Shown here piece after piece: positions 31,866-40,347 of a DNA stretch of 45,928 nt. The position numbers were made by a program, and so were the translations under genes. Below the pieces are notes generated by a model that did no database searches, was not told where the DNA came from, and saw nothing but the letters and a program-made list of their open reading frames with translations. How positions within the stretch are numbered: the first letter of the stretch is position 1; each line of letters opens with the position of its first letter. The stretch is from positions 1-45,928 of the forward strand of contig CAYZYH010000008.1 of the NCBI GenBank assembly GCA_964481235.1, read 5' to 3'. This DNA comes from JAUPVL01 sp964481235 (GTDB lineage: Bacteria; Patescibacteriota; Saccharimonadia; CAILAD01; BJGX01).

Positions 31866-33038
31866 ATGAACTTTATAGATATTCTTATTATTATATTAAT
31901 AGTCTTAACAGTCGCTAGATGGTCTAGAAATGGATTGGTGCATGGTGTATTTTCATTATTTGGTTTACTTGCTGGCCTAATAGTAGGTGCACTAATAGCA
32001 CCATATATTATGCACTACTTTGGCACCCCAATTACTAGATTCTTGGTTGCTATACTAGTTATTTCGGTATCAGCCATCGGCTTTGATGCTGCTTTTGAAG
32101 TTGCTGGTATTAAACTTAGTACCTATATAGATAAACCTTGGGCGGTCAAAACCAACGCAATCTTGGGTGGAATATTCGGAGTTGTCTTTACTTTGTTTTA
32201 TGTCTGGTTGCTTGCTGCTATTTTAATAAGTAGCCCATCGGTTGCTATCAATCAACAAATTCAAGGCTCAGGAATAATAAGATTTTTAGATAGTCGTTTG
32301 CCACCCGCACCGGCATTACTAGGGCGTATCAATAATTTAATAACGCCATTAGAGTTTCCTCAGGTGTTTGCCGGAGCACAGCCTCAGCTTACCGAACCAG
32401 TTGCACCTACTGGTACTGCCGATATTCAATCGGCTGTCAAAGCGGCAGGTAAGTCGACAGTACGAATTAGCTCTCCGGGTTGTGGTGGCGTGCTGTACGG
32501 ATCGGGTTTTGTTGTGGGTCAAAACCTTGTAATGACCAATGCTCATGTAGTTGCTGGCGCCAGTAATTTTGTAGTAGAAGATACTAATGGTCAACACAAG
32601 GCTACCGTGGTGTATTTTAATCCAGATTTAGATGTGGCAGTTTTGCGCACCAATGGTTTGGCAGGCAAAATATTAACTATTGAAGATGGAATTTTACCTA
32701 GGGGTACAGCTGCGGCAGTATTGGGATATCCGGGCGGTGGTAATTTTAAGGCGGTGTCGGCCAGTTTGTTGCGTAGCATGGATGCAGTAGGCTTAAACAT
32801 TTATGGCAGTAGCATGGCTAAGCGAAATATTTATGAGTTTCAAGCCACAGTTATCCCAGGCAACTCTGGTGGGCCGGTGGTATTACCAGATGGTAGGGTA
32901 ATTGGTATGGTTTTTGCCTCTGCTAATAATGGTCAGGGTATTGGCTATGCTATTACTTCACCTAGTCTTAATGAAATAATTAATAGCGTGACAAATTCTT
33001 ACGCTAGTGTTTCTACGCAGGTGTGTGCCAAAAACTAA
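31866..33038 (+). CDS. CvpA-domain membrane serine protease (MarP-like)
   Basis: 390 aa. The N-terminal 130 or so residues form four TMs of CvpA type (FIDILIIILIVLTVARWSRN...). A trypsin-like protease domain covers about 190-385: VMTNAHVVAG holds the catalytic His, DLDVAVL the Asp, and PGNSGGPVVLPDGRVIG the Ser. There is no PDZ domain. This is the architecture of Mycobacterium MarP, a periplasmic protease needed for acid and envelope stress. Cys residues near the protease start and at the C terminus (VCAKN) could form a disulphide, as in MarP. Its ATG is 9 nt after the preceding stop. Confidence 0.9.
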   Translation: MNFIDILIIILIVLTVARWSRNGLVHGVFSLFGLLAGLIVGALIAPYIMHYFGTPITRFLVAILVISVSAIGFDAAFEVAGIKLSTYIDKPWAVKTNAILGGIFGVVFTLFYVWLLAAILISSPSVAINQQIQGSGIIRFLDSRLPPAPALLGRINNLITPLEFPQVFAGAQPQLTEPVAPTGTADIQSAVKAAGKSTVRISSPGCGGVLYGSGFVVGQNLVMTNAHVVAGASNFVVEDTNGQHKATVVYFNPDLDVAVLRTNGLAGKILTIEDGILPRGTAAAVLGYPGGGNFKAVSASLLRSMDAVGLNIYGSSMAKRNIYEFQATVIPGNSGGPVVLPDGRVIGMVFASANNGQGIGYAITSPSLNEIINSVTNSYASVSTQVCAKN

Positions 33039-33067
33039 GCTTATTTATGTATTGGTATATAGAATGC

Positions 33068-33073
33068 TATAAT
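33068..33073 (+). promoter_or_regulatory. Extended -10 of the reductase-like gene (leaderless type)
   Basis: TGC-TATAAT with 7 nt to the ATG at 33081. A weak -35 TTATGT lies 17 bp upstream. Confidence 0.6.
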
Positions 33074-33080
33074 TATTACT

Positions 33081-33725
33081 ATGAAGATTGGAATATTAGG
33101 TAGCGGCGATGTAGGCCAGGCACTTGCTAGAGCATTTAAGTCTGAGGGTCACAATGTAATGCTAGCAACTCGCGACCTGAAAGCAAAAAAAGCATTAAGT
33201 ATCGGCAATGATTTGGGTATAAAAATTGGTGACTTTTCTGCTACGGCACAATTCTGTGAACTTGCTGTGTTGGCAACGCTTTGGACAGCAACCGAAGATG
33301 TCATTAGACTTATTGAGCCAATCAACCTTGCAGGTAAAACTGTAATTGACGTTACTAATCCACTAGATTTCTCGTCTGGTATGCCACCAAAGTTACTTAT
33401 TGGTACCAACGACTCAGCTGGAGAACAAGTTCAGCGCTGGCTTAAAGAATCAAAAGTTGTTAAAGCCCTCAATATCGTCGGTAACGCACATATGTACAAA
33501 CCCAACTTTGGTAACACCCCACCAACCATGTTTTATTGTGGTGACAATAAAGGAGCTAAAGAGATTGTGCATACCATACTACTCAGTTTTGGTTGGCAAC
33601 CCGTAGATATAGGTGGTATTGAAGGTGCTCGAGAACTAGAACCGATGTGTGTTTTGTGGGTAAAGTATGGTATATCTACAGGTAACTGGAACCACGTAAT
33701 TACTGTATTGCAAAAGCCCAATTAG
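33081..33725 (+). CDS. NADP(H)-dependent, F420-reductase-like oxidoreductase
   Basis: 214 aa. N-terminal Rossmann motif MKIGILGSGDVGQALARAF (GxGxxG). ATRDLKAKKA follows with the Arg typical of NADP binding, then VIDVTNPLDF and VVKALNIVGNAHMYKP. This matches the 'NADPH-dependent F420 reductase / NADP oxidoreductase coenzyme F420-dependent' family, which in many non-F420 bacteria is of unknown substrate. Monocistronic with a leaderless-type promoter. Its stop overlaps the converging minus-strand gene by 4 nt. Confidence 0.87.
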   Translation: MKIGILGSGDVGQALARAFKSEGHNVMLATRDLKAKKALSIGNDLGIKIGDFSATAQFCELAVLATLWTATEDVIRLIEPINLAGKTVIDVTNPLDFSSGMPPKLLIGTNDSAGEQVQRWLKESKVVKALNIVGNAHMYKPNFGNTPPTMFYCGDNKGAKEIVHTILLSFGWQPVDIGGIEGARELEPMCVLWVKYGISTGNWNHVITVLQKPN

Positions 33726-34765
33726 AGACGATCGGCCTGTAAACTGATAATTTTTCTAACAAACAGTACTAGCCAAGAAAATGTGATACCAAACGCCAAG
33801 AGTTCAAAAGCCGTTAGATTAAGATAATGAACTCTAGCAAATAGAAAATAACAAACTGCAATAATACCAAGGGTGAAGTACGAGTTAGCCAAGAATGTTG
33901 CGTCTATAAATGGCAGTATTTTCTTTAGCCCAATAATGATAATTGCGAAACCTAACACCATAGAATAAGCCGACAAATTATGTAATGCAGGGTGTTCGGC
34001 GTAAGTAAAAATTCCTACGCAAGACATACAAATACCTATAAAAACAAACAATATCTTTAGAGTATTTACCCTTACATTCTCTGAACGCTTGCTCATATTA
34101 CCTAGTAGTTTATGTATATCGTCTATTAGGTGTGAGCTCATTGTTATTAGAATTAAGCCAGACAGAATTAATGTAAAATTAAACGCCACAGCTGATTTTG
34201 AATCGGTACTACCTAGTGACGAGAAATTGACTTCCCACCAGAGTGGATTAGTAGCAGTAATCATGCTTAGTAGCATGCCACAGACCATTACTACTGAAAA
34301 GATCCGCACAATACTTTGGGTTGATAAACTTATTATTGCCGGCACCAAGCTATACACTACAATACCAGAATACACTCCAACTATTACCGATGAGATATAT
34401 CTATCAAGCGTAAGATCTACAAAGGCTTGAGATACTAGTAGTACACCAACTGCAGTTACCAAAGCCACCATAATAGCAGTAGCGACCGTGAGAGTGATGA
34501 TATTAAAAAACAGTTGTTTTGAAGTAATACTTTCTTTTTTTGTTTTGAGCCCGTAAATATAGGCTGATGGAAAAATAATAACTGAGAGAATGATACCAAC
34601 TATTAGTACTACAAAGCCTATTGAATTTGTACCTACTAGTTTTACAGCGCTTTGGTTCCAAAACAACAACATACTCAGCAGGCTGGTAACTAGGGCAGTA
34701 GGAAACAACAAAGTCTGAGCTATGTTTTCATTACTCTTTTTACTCCTAGATGAGTTTTTTGTCAT
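33722..34765 (-). CDS. Multi-pass membrane protein (DUF998-like)
   Basis: About 347 aa with roughly ten hydrophobic segments. A basic, Ser-rich N terminus (MTKNSSRSKKSNENIAQ) is followed by TMs. WWEVNFSSLGS...SAVAFNFTLILSGLILI resembles the DUF998 core (a loop with FS.LG before a TM containing FN). Function unknown. The reading frame continues upstream to 34858, but ATG 34765 is chosen because TTGGCT-N17-TATTAT ends 6 nt before it and the extension would overlap the RND gene. It is downstream of the RND gene but has its own promoter. Confidence 0.7.
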   Translation of the reverse strand: MTKNSSRSKKSNENIAQTLLFPTALVTSLLSMLLFWNQSAVKLVGTNSIGFVVLIVGIILSVIIFPSAYIYGLKTKKESITSKQLFFNIITLTVATAIMVALVTAVGVLLVSQAFVDLTLDRYISSVIVGVYSGIVVYSLVPAIISLSTQSIVRIFSVVMVCGMLLSMITATNPLWWEVNFSSLGSTDSKSAVAFNFTLILSGLILITMSSHLIDDIHKLLGNMSKRSENVRVNTLKILFVFIGICMSCVGIFTYAEHPALHNLSAYSMVLGFAIIIIGLKKILPFIDATFLANSYFTLGIIAVCYFLFARVHYLNLTAFELLAFGITFSWLVLFVRKIISLQADRL

Positions 34766-34771
34766 AACTAT

Positions 34772-34800
34772 ATAATAGCCTTTACTTTGTGATAAGCCAA
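34772..34800 (-). promoter_or_regulatory. Promoter of the DUF998-like gene (leaderless type)
   Basis: Minus strand TTGGCT (34795-34800), 17 bp, TATTAT (34772-34777), then exactly 6 nt to ATG 34765. Confidence 0.6.
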
Positions 34801-34805
34801 TACAG

Positions 34806-37544
34806 CTAAGCAGTAGTTGATTTTTTAAAAGGTAGCTTCTGCCAAAATCTGCCAGCACGAACGCGCAGAGCCTCTAGTATGAGGTAGTAATACGGAAAAG
34901 CGACTATTACCAAAAATGCACTACTCATTACCCCGAATATCAAAGTTATTGCCAGACTTTCCCAAAAAGGATTGCTAAGAGCTAAAGGTATTAGTGCTAC
35001 TACAGCGGTAATACTAGTTGTGAGTAATGGTCTAATACGAGTTCTAAGAGCATTTGCAATTGCTTCACGCGGACCATCTCCAAGCTTGCGACGTTGATTG
35101 GCAAAGTCGGTGAGTAATATTGTGTTATTAAGCGATATCCCAATTAAGGCAAAGAACCCAACCATTACAAAAAAGCTAATAGGGTTATTGGTGAGATATA
35201 GTCCTAGCCCCACGCCGAAAAAGCTAAACGGAATTGCCAAAAATATAAGTAGTGGTTGAGTGAGTGATCTAAACTGCAAGGCCAGCAACACATACATCGC
35301 TAGTAATAGAGCCGGAAAAGCCAATAGTACAGTTTTGAAAGAATCTTGGTTAGAACTTTCATTACCAAAATCAAATTTATAGTCTTGCTCTTGCAAGCCG
35401 GCCCTATTTGACTCGGTCGCTATGAAGTCTTTCACGTCATTTTGAGTAAGAACTACCAGTGCCGAAACATCATCGCTTGAGAACCCAGCCGAAACTTGCA
35501 CTATTTGCTCGGCATTGTAACGTGTTACAATTGGTCTTACGCCATCATATTCAACGTTGGTAATTTTCACAGTAGTACCATCGGGGCGGGTAACGGTATG
35601 ATTTTGTAAAAACTCTACCAACCTACTAGCGGCGACATCGGCCGCAGCTTTGTTTGTAGAAGCAATTTGTACTTTAAAGGGCAAACTGTCTTTAGGAGGC
35701 CCGGCATCTACTTGCGATACGGTAATCTTAGCACCAACTACACTACTTAAATTGGTTTGCAAATTACTTATTAGTTGTTTGGCGGTTGGTTCGCGCTTTC
35801 CATAGGGCGTAAGTTTTATATTTACTTTGGCGCTTCGTAATGAGCCGGAGCCATCATAGCTAATACGCTCTACCTCTTGACCAATACTTTCTATTACTTT
35901 TGCGTTAATAGACTTTGAAATGGCAATATTGTTTTCTATGCTACTACCGGGCGCAAACTCTGCTGCTATACTTATTACGTCGCTATCTTTAGTACTAGGG
36001 AAGATGTCAAATTTGAGCATTCCAAAAAATTGTCCGCCCAAAACAATAAACTCAATACTTATCCCTATTGCTATAATACTTATGAGTATTTTGCGAACAG
36101 GCGTTTTGCTCCAAAGTAGTATTTCGCTACCAGCAAAAGATACGCCCTGTTCTATCCACCTAAAAGGATTAAATCTCCCGATGGTTTTACGCCAATCACC
36201 ACTGGGGCGCTTGTCTATCTTGCTAGCCAAGAAAGGTATAAGCGTTATTGAGGCAAGCAGCGAAATGGCCAATGCAATAATAATTGTAATAGGTAGTACT
36301 CTAATAAATTCACCTAGTATGCCACTTACAAACAATAGTGGAGTAAATGCTAGTATTGTTACAAGAGTACCAGACAAGCTTGCTACAGCCACGTGATTGG
36401 CGGCTATCTTAACGGCATCGGCAAAACTCCGCGAGTCGTCTTTGTATTTATCTATGGCCTCGGCCATTATTACGGTGTCGTCTACTATAAGACCCAAACA
36501 GAGAATAAGACCAAATAGAGTAATAGTGTTAAGAGATATTCCCGATATATATAAAATACCTAGCGTCATAGTGAGTGTGCCAATCATGCCAAGGGCTGCC
36601 ACTATGCCAGCTCGCCAGCTTATAAATAACATACAGACTAGTGCTACTATTAACAGCCCTTCTAAAAGATTATCTTGTAAAAGGTGAATCTGTTCTTTAA
36701 TTGCGCTGGCTTGATCAGCGGCTACACTACCTGTAATATTACTAAACTCAGCTTGGCTGTTTAGTTCATCTAGGGCTGAATTGAGTTTTTCGTCAAACTT
36801 AATTATGTCGGTACCTTTAGGGTTTTTTATGCCAATTATTACACTACTTTCTACGGGTGACAGTTTTGAGTTGTTGCGAGTAGCCACAAAATCAAAGGCT
36901 TTTTGCTGTTTTACTTCTTGCCCTGTAAATGGATTGGTGCCTACTTGAAAATTAGATACCACCACTGCGGTAGATGGCGATATCTTATCGTTTAGCATTG
37001 TCACGTAGTTATTGGCTTGGGTCTCGAGTTGTTCGGGGCTTAGACTAGCGCTACGTACAGCCACCAAGGTGTCGTACTCGTTTAAAAACTTACTAGCGTT
37101 AATAGTTGTAAACTCTACCTTGGCGCCCTGTGGTAGGGAGTTGTTTTCTTCTACTTGTTTCTTTATGTCATTTGAGGCAGTGTCGGCATTGGTGCCATCG
37201 GTGTACTGCACTACTATTGTAAAACCGTTATCTAAAGAAGTAGCGGTGGTTTTTTTTACCTTTGGGTTTTGTTTGGCCGTTTCTACAATAGGCTTAACTA
37301 CTTCATTATCTACCTTAGTTTTGTCGTTTACAAAATATGTACCACTTACTGTGCTAATGGGTACAGCTACGTCTGGAAACCCTTGACGTTGCATAAACTG
37401 TAAATAACTAAGTAGCCCAAATATTACTATCACTGCCCATACAATAGCGCTTACTCTAGGGTGGCGCACAGAACGAAGCGATAGTTTTGCCAACCAGCCT
37501 GGTTTTTCACTTTTTAGATATTTATGGTGGTCGGTGTTTTTCAT
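34806..37544 (-). CDS. RND-superfamily transporter (AcrB/HAE1-like permease)
   Basis: 912 aa. TM1 near 30-50 and a large extracytoplasmic loop (about 50-290), five to six TMs including GLILCLGLIVDDTVIMAEAIDKY with the paired Asp of the proton relay (about 350-372), a second loop (about 515-730) and a final TM bundle with ISLNNTILLTDFANQRRKLGDG. It has the two-fold repeat of RND pumps but is shorter than AcrB (about 1,050 aa), mainly in the loops. No membrane-fusion protein or TolC gene is adjacent. In a one-membrane cell it would move hydrophobic compounds or lipids without a tripartite channel (inference). Confidence 0.9.
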   Translation of the reverse strand: MKNTDHHKYLKSEKPGWLAKLSLRSVRHPRVSAIVWAVIVIFGLLSYLQFMQRQGFPDVAVPISTVSGTYFVNDKTKVDNEVVKPIVETAKQNPKVKKTTATSLDNGFTIVVQYTDGTNADTASNDIKKQVEENNSLPQGAKVEFTTINASKFLNEYDTLVAVRSASLSPEQLETQANNYVTMLNDKISPSTAVVVSNFQVGTNPFTGQEVKQQKAFDFVATRNNSKLSPVESSVIIGIKNPKGTDIIKFDEKLNSALDELNSQAEFSNITGSVAADQASAIKEQIHLLQDNLLEGLLIVALVCMLFISWRAGIVAALGMIGTLTMTLGILYISGISLNTITLFGLILCLGLIVDDTVIMAEAIDKYKDDSRSFADAVKIAANHVAVASLSGTLVTILAFTPLLFVSGILGEFIRVLPITIIIALAISLLASITLIPFLASKIDKRPSGDWRKTIGRFNPFRWIEQGVSFAGSEILLWSKTPVRKILISIIAIGISIEFIVLGGQFFGMLKFDIFPSTKDSDVISIAAEFAPGSSIENNIAISKSINAKVIESIGQEVERISYDGSGSLRSAKVNIKLTPYGKREPTAKQLISNLQTNLSSVVGAKITVSQVDAGPPKDSLPFKVQIASTNKAAADVAASRLVEFLQNHTVTRPDGTTVKITNVEYDGVRPIVTRYNAEQIVQVSAGFSSDDVSALVVLTQNDVKDFIATESNRAGLQEQDYKFDFGNESSNQDSFKTVLLAFPALLLAMYVLLALQFRSLTQPLLIFLAIPFSFFGVGLGLYLTNNPISFFVMVGFFALIGISLNNTILLTDFANQRRKLGDGPREAIANALRTRIRPLLTTSITAVVALIPLALSNPFWESLAITLIFGVMSSAFLVIVAFPYYYLILEALRVRAGRFWQKLPFKKSTTA

Positions 37545-37616
37545 CTTGGGTATTATCTCATAGTGTGGGGTTAATCATAAAGCACAAGCTAGATGGATGA
37601 CGCAAACAAAAAATAG

Positions 37617-37622
37617 TACAAT
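37617..37622 (+). promoter_or_regulatory. -10 of the 37631 gene (leaderless type)
   Basis: TACAAT at 37617-37622, 8 nt to the ATG at 37631; no SD. Confidence 0.5.
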
Positions 37623-37630
37623 ATATAAAT

Positions 37631-38023
37631 ATGAAAAGATTAAATAGTGTTTACATGCAAAAATTACTTATGGGTCTACTGTTGTTTAGTGGTTTAGCAT
37701 CGGTAGCAGGCGGTATAAGTTTAATCACCGGCAAGGCGGGTGTGCCCAGCGACTGGCTAGTATCAACAGGGTTTAATAACTACTACTTTCCAGGCGTAAT
37801 ACTTATGGCAGTAGTAGGTGGTAGTTCACTACTAGCAGCAATTAGTCTATACAAGAAGCAGGTGGGTGCCGGCATTGCTACTGTCTTAGCTGGTCTTATT
37901 ATGCTTACATGGATAATTGGTGAGATGGTATCGATAAGACACATTAATTTTCTACAAATAATATTTATTGTACTGGCAATAATAATTATAATCTTAGCAC
38001 CAAGCGATAAGACAAAACCTTAA
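37631..38023 (+). CDS. Small four-TM membrane protein
   Basis: 130 aa with four hydrophobic segments (about 12-30, 50-70, 77-95, 104-122) and a conserved-looking FNNYYFPGVILMAVVGGSSLLA between TM1 and TM2. Proteins of this layout are common hypotheticals in Actinobacteria and Saccharibacteria; function unknown. It is divergent from the RND gene and followed by a GC-rich hairpin. Confidence 0.7.
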   Translation: MKRLNSVYMQKLLMGLLLFSGLASVAGGISLITGKAGVPSDWLVSTGFNNYYFPGVILMAVVGGSSLLAAISLYKKQVGAGIATVLAGLIMLTWIIGEMVSIRHINFLQIIFIVLAIIIIILAPSDKTKP

Positions 38024-38046
38024 ACGTTAGCTAACAATAATGTTAA

Positions 38047-38070
38047 AGCGCCCAGGGTGAGCTGGGCGCT
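38047..38070. terminator. GC-rich hairpin, probable terminator
   Basis: AGCGCCCAG-GGTGAG-CTGGGCGCT is a perfect 9-bp stem between converging genes. The T-runs are weak on both strands, so termination is likely but not certain. Confidence 0.55.
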
Positions 38071-38091
38071 TGGGCTGTAATTCCTTTTTAC

Positions 38092-38210
38092 TTAAGGAAT
38101 TGGTGTGTGAGTAGGTGGCACCATTTCGGTATTAACCGATTCATCGCTAGATTCGTCGGTCAAATCGGCCAATTGGTTGTACTTTGATCAATTAGCTGGG
38201 TGTCGGGCAT
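38092..38210 (-). pseudogene. Possible frameshifted small acidic ORF
   Basis: On the minus strand, ATG 38210 overlaps the end of the 38448 gene and reads MPDTQLIDQSTTNWPI then stop. A +1 shift gives a continuous acidic tail NQLADLTDESSDESVNTEMV ending PPTHTPIP before TAA (38092-38094). One base change would join them into a peptide of about 40 aa. This may be a broken gene, a sequencing error or chance. Confidence 0.25.
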
Positions 38211-38211
38211 A

Positions 38212-38448
38212 TCAGCTGCCAGTATTACGACGTGAATTCGGCCAATCGCCAAAGTTCCAAATTATTAGTCCAAATGCAAGTATTGGTAACCATAACACAA
38301 CTAGTATTACAAACACGACTGGCGCAAACCACCATTCTAACTTGTTTTCGTTATTTTCCTGAGTTTTTCTGCGCCTAATTACTTCTCTCATTTCAAGTAT
38401 TGACGCAAATATCAACCCAATAATCAAATAGGCGTAAACTATGTTCAT
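38212..38448 (-). CDS. Two-TM small membrane protein (phospholipase_D-nuclease-N-like layout)
   Basis: 78 aa from ATG 38448. TM1 at about 3-20, a charged cytoplasmic loop EMREVIRRRKTQENNENKLE, TM2 at about 38-60 with WLPILAFGLIIWNFGDW. The order (TM, short charged loop, Trp-rich TM) is like short PLD-nuclease-N/PLDc_N proteins, but I cannot confirm the family. AAGGAAG 7 nt before the ATG supports this start rather than the longer one at 38472. Confidence 0.6.
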   Translation of the reverse strand: MNIVYAYLIIGLIFASILEMREVIRRRKTQENNENKLEWWFAPVVFVILVVLWLPILAFGLIIWNFGDWPNSRRNTGS

Positions 38449-38551
38449 AGCCGACTTCCTTGGTAGGTGCAAATTCTTTGATATCTTAACACAAAATACT
38501 ACATTTGTAAAATTAATAGTATTAATTGAAAACTTAGGTTCAAAAATAACT

Positions 38552-38568
38552 CCCTAGCATACCTAGGG
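38552..38568 (-). terminator. Terminator after the alpha/beta hydrolase gene
   Basis: CCCTAG/CTAGGG stem; on the minus strand it is followed by GTTATTTTTG. Confidence 0.55.
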
Positions 38569-38587
38569 GGTGTTATTCTTTACATTT

Positions 38588-39643
38588 TTACAGACTAGCT
38601 TTAAAAAACTCAACTAGTCTTGTATTAACTTGCACAGTGTTGCTACTAAGTTGATGGTCGTCGCCGGGGTATTCATAATATTGAACTGGTTTGCCGGCAG
38701 CCTGCAGAGCATCGCGTAGTTTTATAGAGAAACTAACTGGTACCGTACTATCGCTGAGCGAGTGATGTATTTGACTTGGTCCAGTAATGCTACTCACGTA
38801 GTTTATAGCACTTACTGAATCCCAAAACTCAGGGTTGGTCTTGGGGGTTCCATACTGGGCAAGTAGTGCTTCGCGGTTTTGCTGTACTACGGCTGGCAAG
38901 TCGCTAGGCATTGGGCTGTTTGGCCAGTTGTACAATATGTCTTCTACGCTACCCACTACACCACTTAAATAGGCAGTGGCTTTTATATTGGGGTTTACCA
39001 CAGCTACTCGCAAACTTGTGTGTGCACCTAGGCTATGCCCAAGCGTACCCAAACGATTAGCATTAAGATTGAGTGCCGGGGTTTGAGTAATTGAGCTAAT
39101 TAAATTTAAGTCGTCGTAGGTATATACTGGCGAGAAGTGACCACCTTCTGGTGTGCCCTGACTACTACCATGGCCACGATAGTCGGGCTTTATTACTGCA
39201 ACTCCGTTACTAGTGAGTGCATTTGTTATGCCACTATAACTACCGTCGTTAGTACGATACGCGCTAGGGTTTATATAACCATGGTTGAGTATTACTACTG
39301 GCCAGCCACCAGTAGGTGCACTACCAGTTGGGGTAGTGAGTAGCGCAAAAATTTTGTATCCGTCAGACATATACGAAACTATGCTAGTTTGATTATTGAG
39401 CTGTTGTTCTAGCGATATTATGCTGCCGGGATATGAGCGAGCCTTGATCGCTTCAATTTGTAGTGGGTTGAGTGCCGGCGCCGGCGTAGTAGCGGTAGTT
39501 TGGGTAGTTGAGCTAGCTGGTGCCATGGCTTTTGGTGCACGCCATCGCCAAACCAAAAACCCACCCACCAAAACAATAGCTACAAATATAGCTGTCGCAA
39601 TAGTGGTTATCCAAATCTTGTTTTTCACTAAGAACTTTTGCAT
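38588..39643 (-). CDS. Membrane-anchored alpha/beta hydrolase (prolyl-oligopeptidase-like)
   Basis: About 351 aa. An N-terminal TM (about 10-32) is followed by a Thr/Ala/Pro-rich linker and an alpha/beta-hydrolase domain. The oxyanion-side motif is VILNHGY, KPDYRGHGSSQG lies before the lid, GTLGHSLGAHTS carries the nucleophile Ser, SDSTVPVSF the Asp and PGDDHQLS the His. It is an extracytoplasmic esterase or peptidase of the S9/dienelactone-hydrolase type; substrate unknown. ATG 39643 is chosen over TTG 39646 because TATAAT ends 8 nt upstream. Confidence 0.88.
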   Translation of the reverse strand: MQKFLVKNKIWITTIATAIFVAIVLVGGFLVWRWRAPKAMAPASSTTQTTATTPAPALNPLQIEAIKARSYPGSIISLEQQLNNQTSIVSYMSDGYKIFALLTTPTGSAPTGGWPVVILNHGYINPSAYRTNDGSYSGITNALTSNGVAVIKPDYRGHGSSQGTPEGGHFSPVYTYDDLNLISSITQTPALNLNANRLGTLGHSLGAHTSLRVAVVNPNIKATAYLSGVVGSVEDILYNWPNSPMPSDLPAVVQQNREALLAQYGTPKTNPEFWDSVSAINYVSSITGPSQIHHSLSDSTVPVSFSIKLRDALQAAGKPVQYYEYPGDDHQLSSNTVQVNTRLVEFFKASL

Positions 39644-39650
39644 CAATCTT

Positions 39651-39656
39651 ATTATA
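39651..39656 (-). promoter_or_regulatory. -10 of the hydrolase gene (leaderless type)
   Basis: Minus strand TATAAT, 7 nt, ATG 39643; no SD. Confidence 0.55.
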
Positions 39657-39670
39657 GCGCAAATATAAAA

Positions 39671-39696
39671 GCGGCTAGTGCAAATACACTAGCCGC
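39671..39696 (-). terminator. Terminator after the 40003 gene
   Basis: GCGGCTAGTG-CAAATA-CACTAGCCGC, a perfect 10-bp stem. On the minus strand TTTTATATTT follows. Confidence 0.85.
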
Positions 39697-39703
39697 AAAG
39701 TTA

Positions 39704-40003
39704 CTAGAAGTCATCAAACGGATCCCACCCATCTCTGGGTTCTTTGGTAACGATCTCCTCGATCTGGTTTTTCGCCCAAAGCGCCGGCGCGCCAATCATG
39801 CTGGCTCCAAAGAAGAGCAGCAACCAAGCATACTCTTCAAACCATTTCTGGGCGCCATCGACATTGTTATAAGCCCAAAGGCCAATACCGGCAACTACGC
39901 CAATCCAGAAGATCATTAGTAGAGCCAGGCCAAGAATGGCTACGCCATCGCCGGTGGTAAGGGGTGGTCGCTGGGTGCCTTGTTCGCTTTTGGAGTCGGG
40001 CAA
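39704..40003 (-). CDS. Two-TM small membrane protein, GC-richer than its neighbours
   Basis: 99 aa with two hydrophobic segments (about 21-44 and 57-75), a short Trp/Phe-rich loop (NNVDGAQKWFEEYAW) and an acidic C terminus (EPRDGWDPFDDF). No family recognised. Start TTG with AGGAG in front. Codon use is unusual here: 39721-39840 is about 53% G+C by hand count. It has a strong promoter and a strong terminator of its own, so it is a self-contained unit, possibly transferred. Confidence 0.7.
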   Translation of the reverse strand: MPDSKSEQGTQRPPLTTGDGVAILGLALLMIFWIGVVAGIGLWAYNNVDGAQKWFEEYAWLLLFFGASMIGAPALWAKNQIEEIVTKEPRDGWDPFDDF

Positions 40004-40057
40004 TTTCTTACTCCTTTTTGGTGCGTGGTTAGTTTTTTACTAGACCTGCTAGCACAT

Positions 40058-40086
40058 ATAATACTATACTTAAATTACAAAGTCAA
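40058..40086 (-). promoter_or_regulatory. Promoter of the 40003 gene
   Basis: Minus strand TTGACT (40081-40086), 17 bp, TATTAT (40058-40063). The leader is about 50 nt with AGGAG. Confidence 0.7.
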
Positions 40087-40099
40087 TACTATTAAAGTC

Positions 40100-40108
40100 T
40101 GGTATAAT
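40100..40108 (+). promoter_or_regulatory. Promoter of the 40140 gene
   Basis: Extended -10 TGG-TATAAT (-10 at 40103-40108). An SD AAAGAGG precedes the GTG at 40140. Confidence 0.55.
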
Positions 40109-40139
40109 AACACTTAAGATTAATTAAAGAGGTAATATT

Positions 40140-40343
40140 GTGGCAAAATCAAATAAATCAAAAGAAGTAGCTCAACAAAACGCTCCAGCCGGCTTCGTAC
40201 TTTTTGTAGCCTGGTTTGGTGCGCTTTTTTATTTTGCTCATCAAGCCCAGGGTTTTGGAGGCTATGTACTAGCCTTTCTTAAGGCTTGCGTGTGGCCAGC
40301 CTATTTGCTCTACTACGCTTTGTTAGCTCTAGGCGTAAGTTAG
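40140..40343 (+). CDS. Small membrane protein
   Basis: 67 aa with a polar basic N terminus (MAKSNKSKEVAQQN) and two hydrophobic segments (about 17-36 and 42-65). The Gly-rich turn AQGFGGYVL and CVWPAYLLYY are distinctive, but no family is recognised. GTG start with SD; its own promoter and terminator. Confidence 0.65.
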   Translation: MAKSNKSKEVAQQNAPAGFVLFVAWFGALFYFAHQAQGFGGYVLAFLKACVWPAYLLYYALLALGVS

Positions 40344-40347
40344 TAAA

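Noticed and set aside
34766..34858. 31-residue N-terminal extension of the DUF998-like protein
   Set aside because: It would overlap the end of the RND gene and contain its own promoter; ATG 34765 fits TTGGCT-17-TATTAT with 6 nt spacing.
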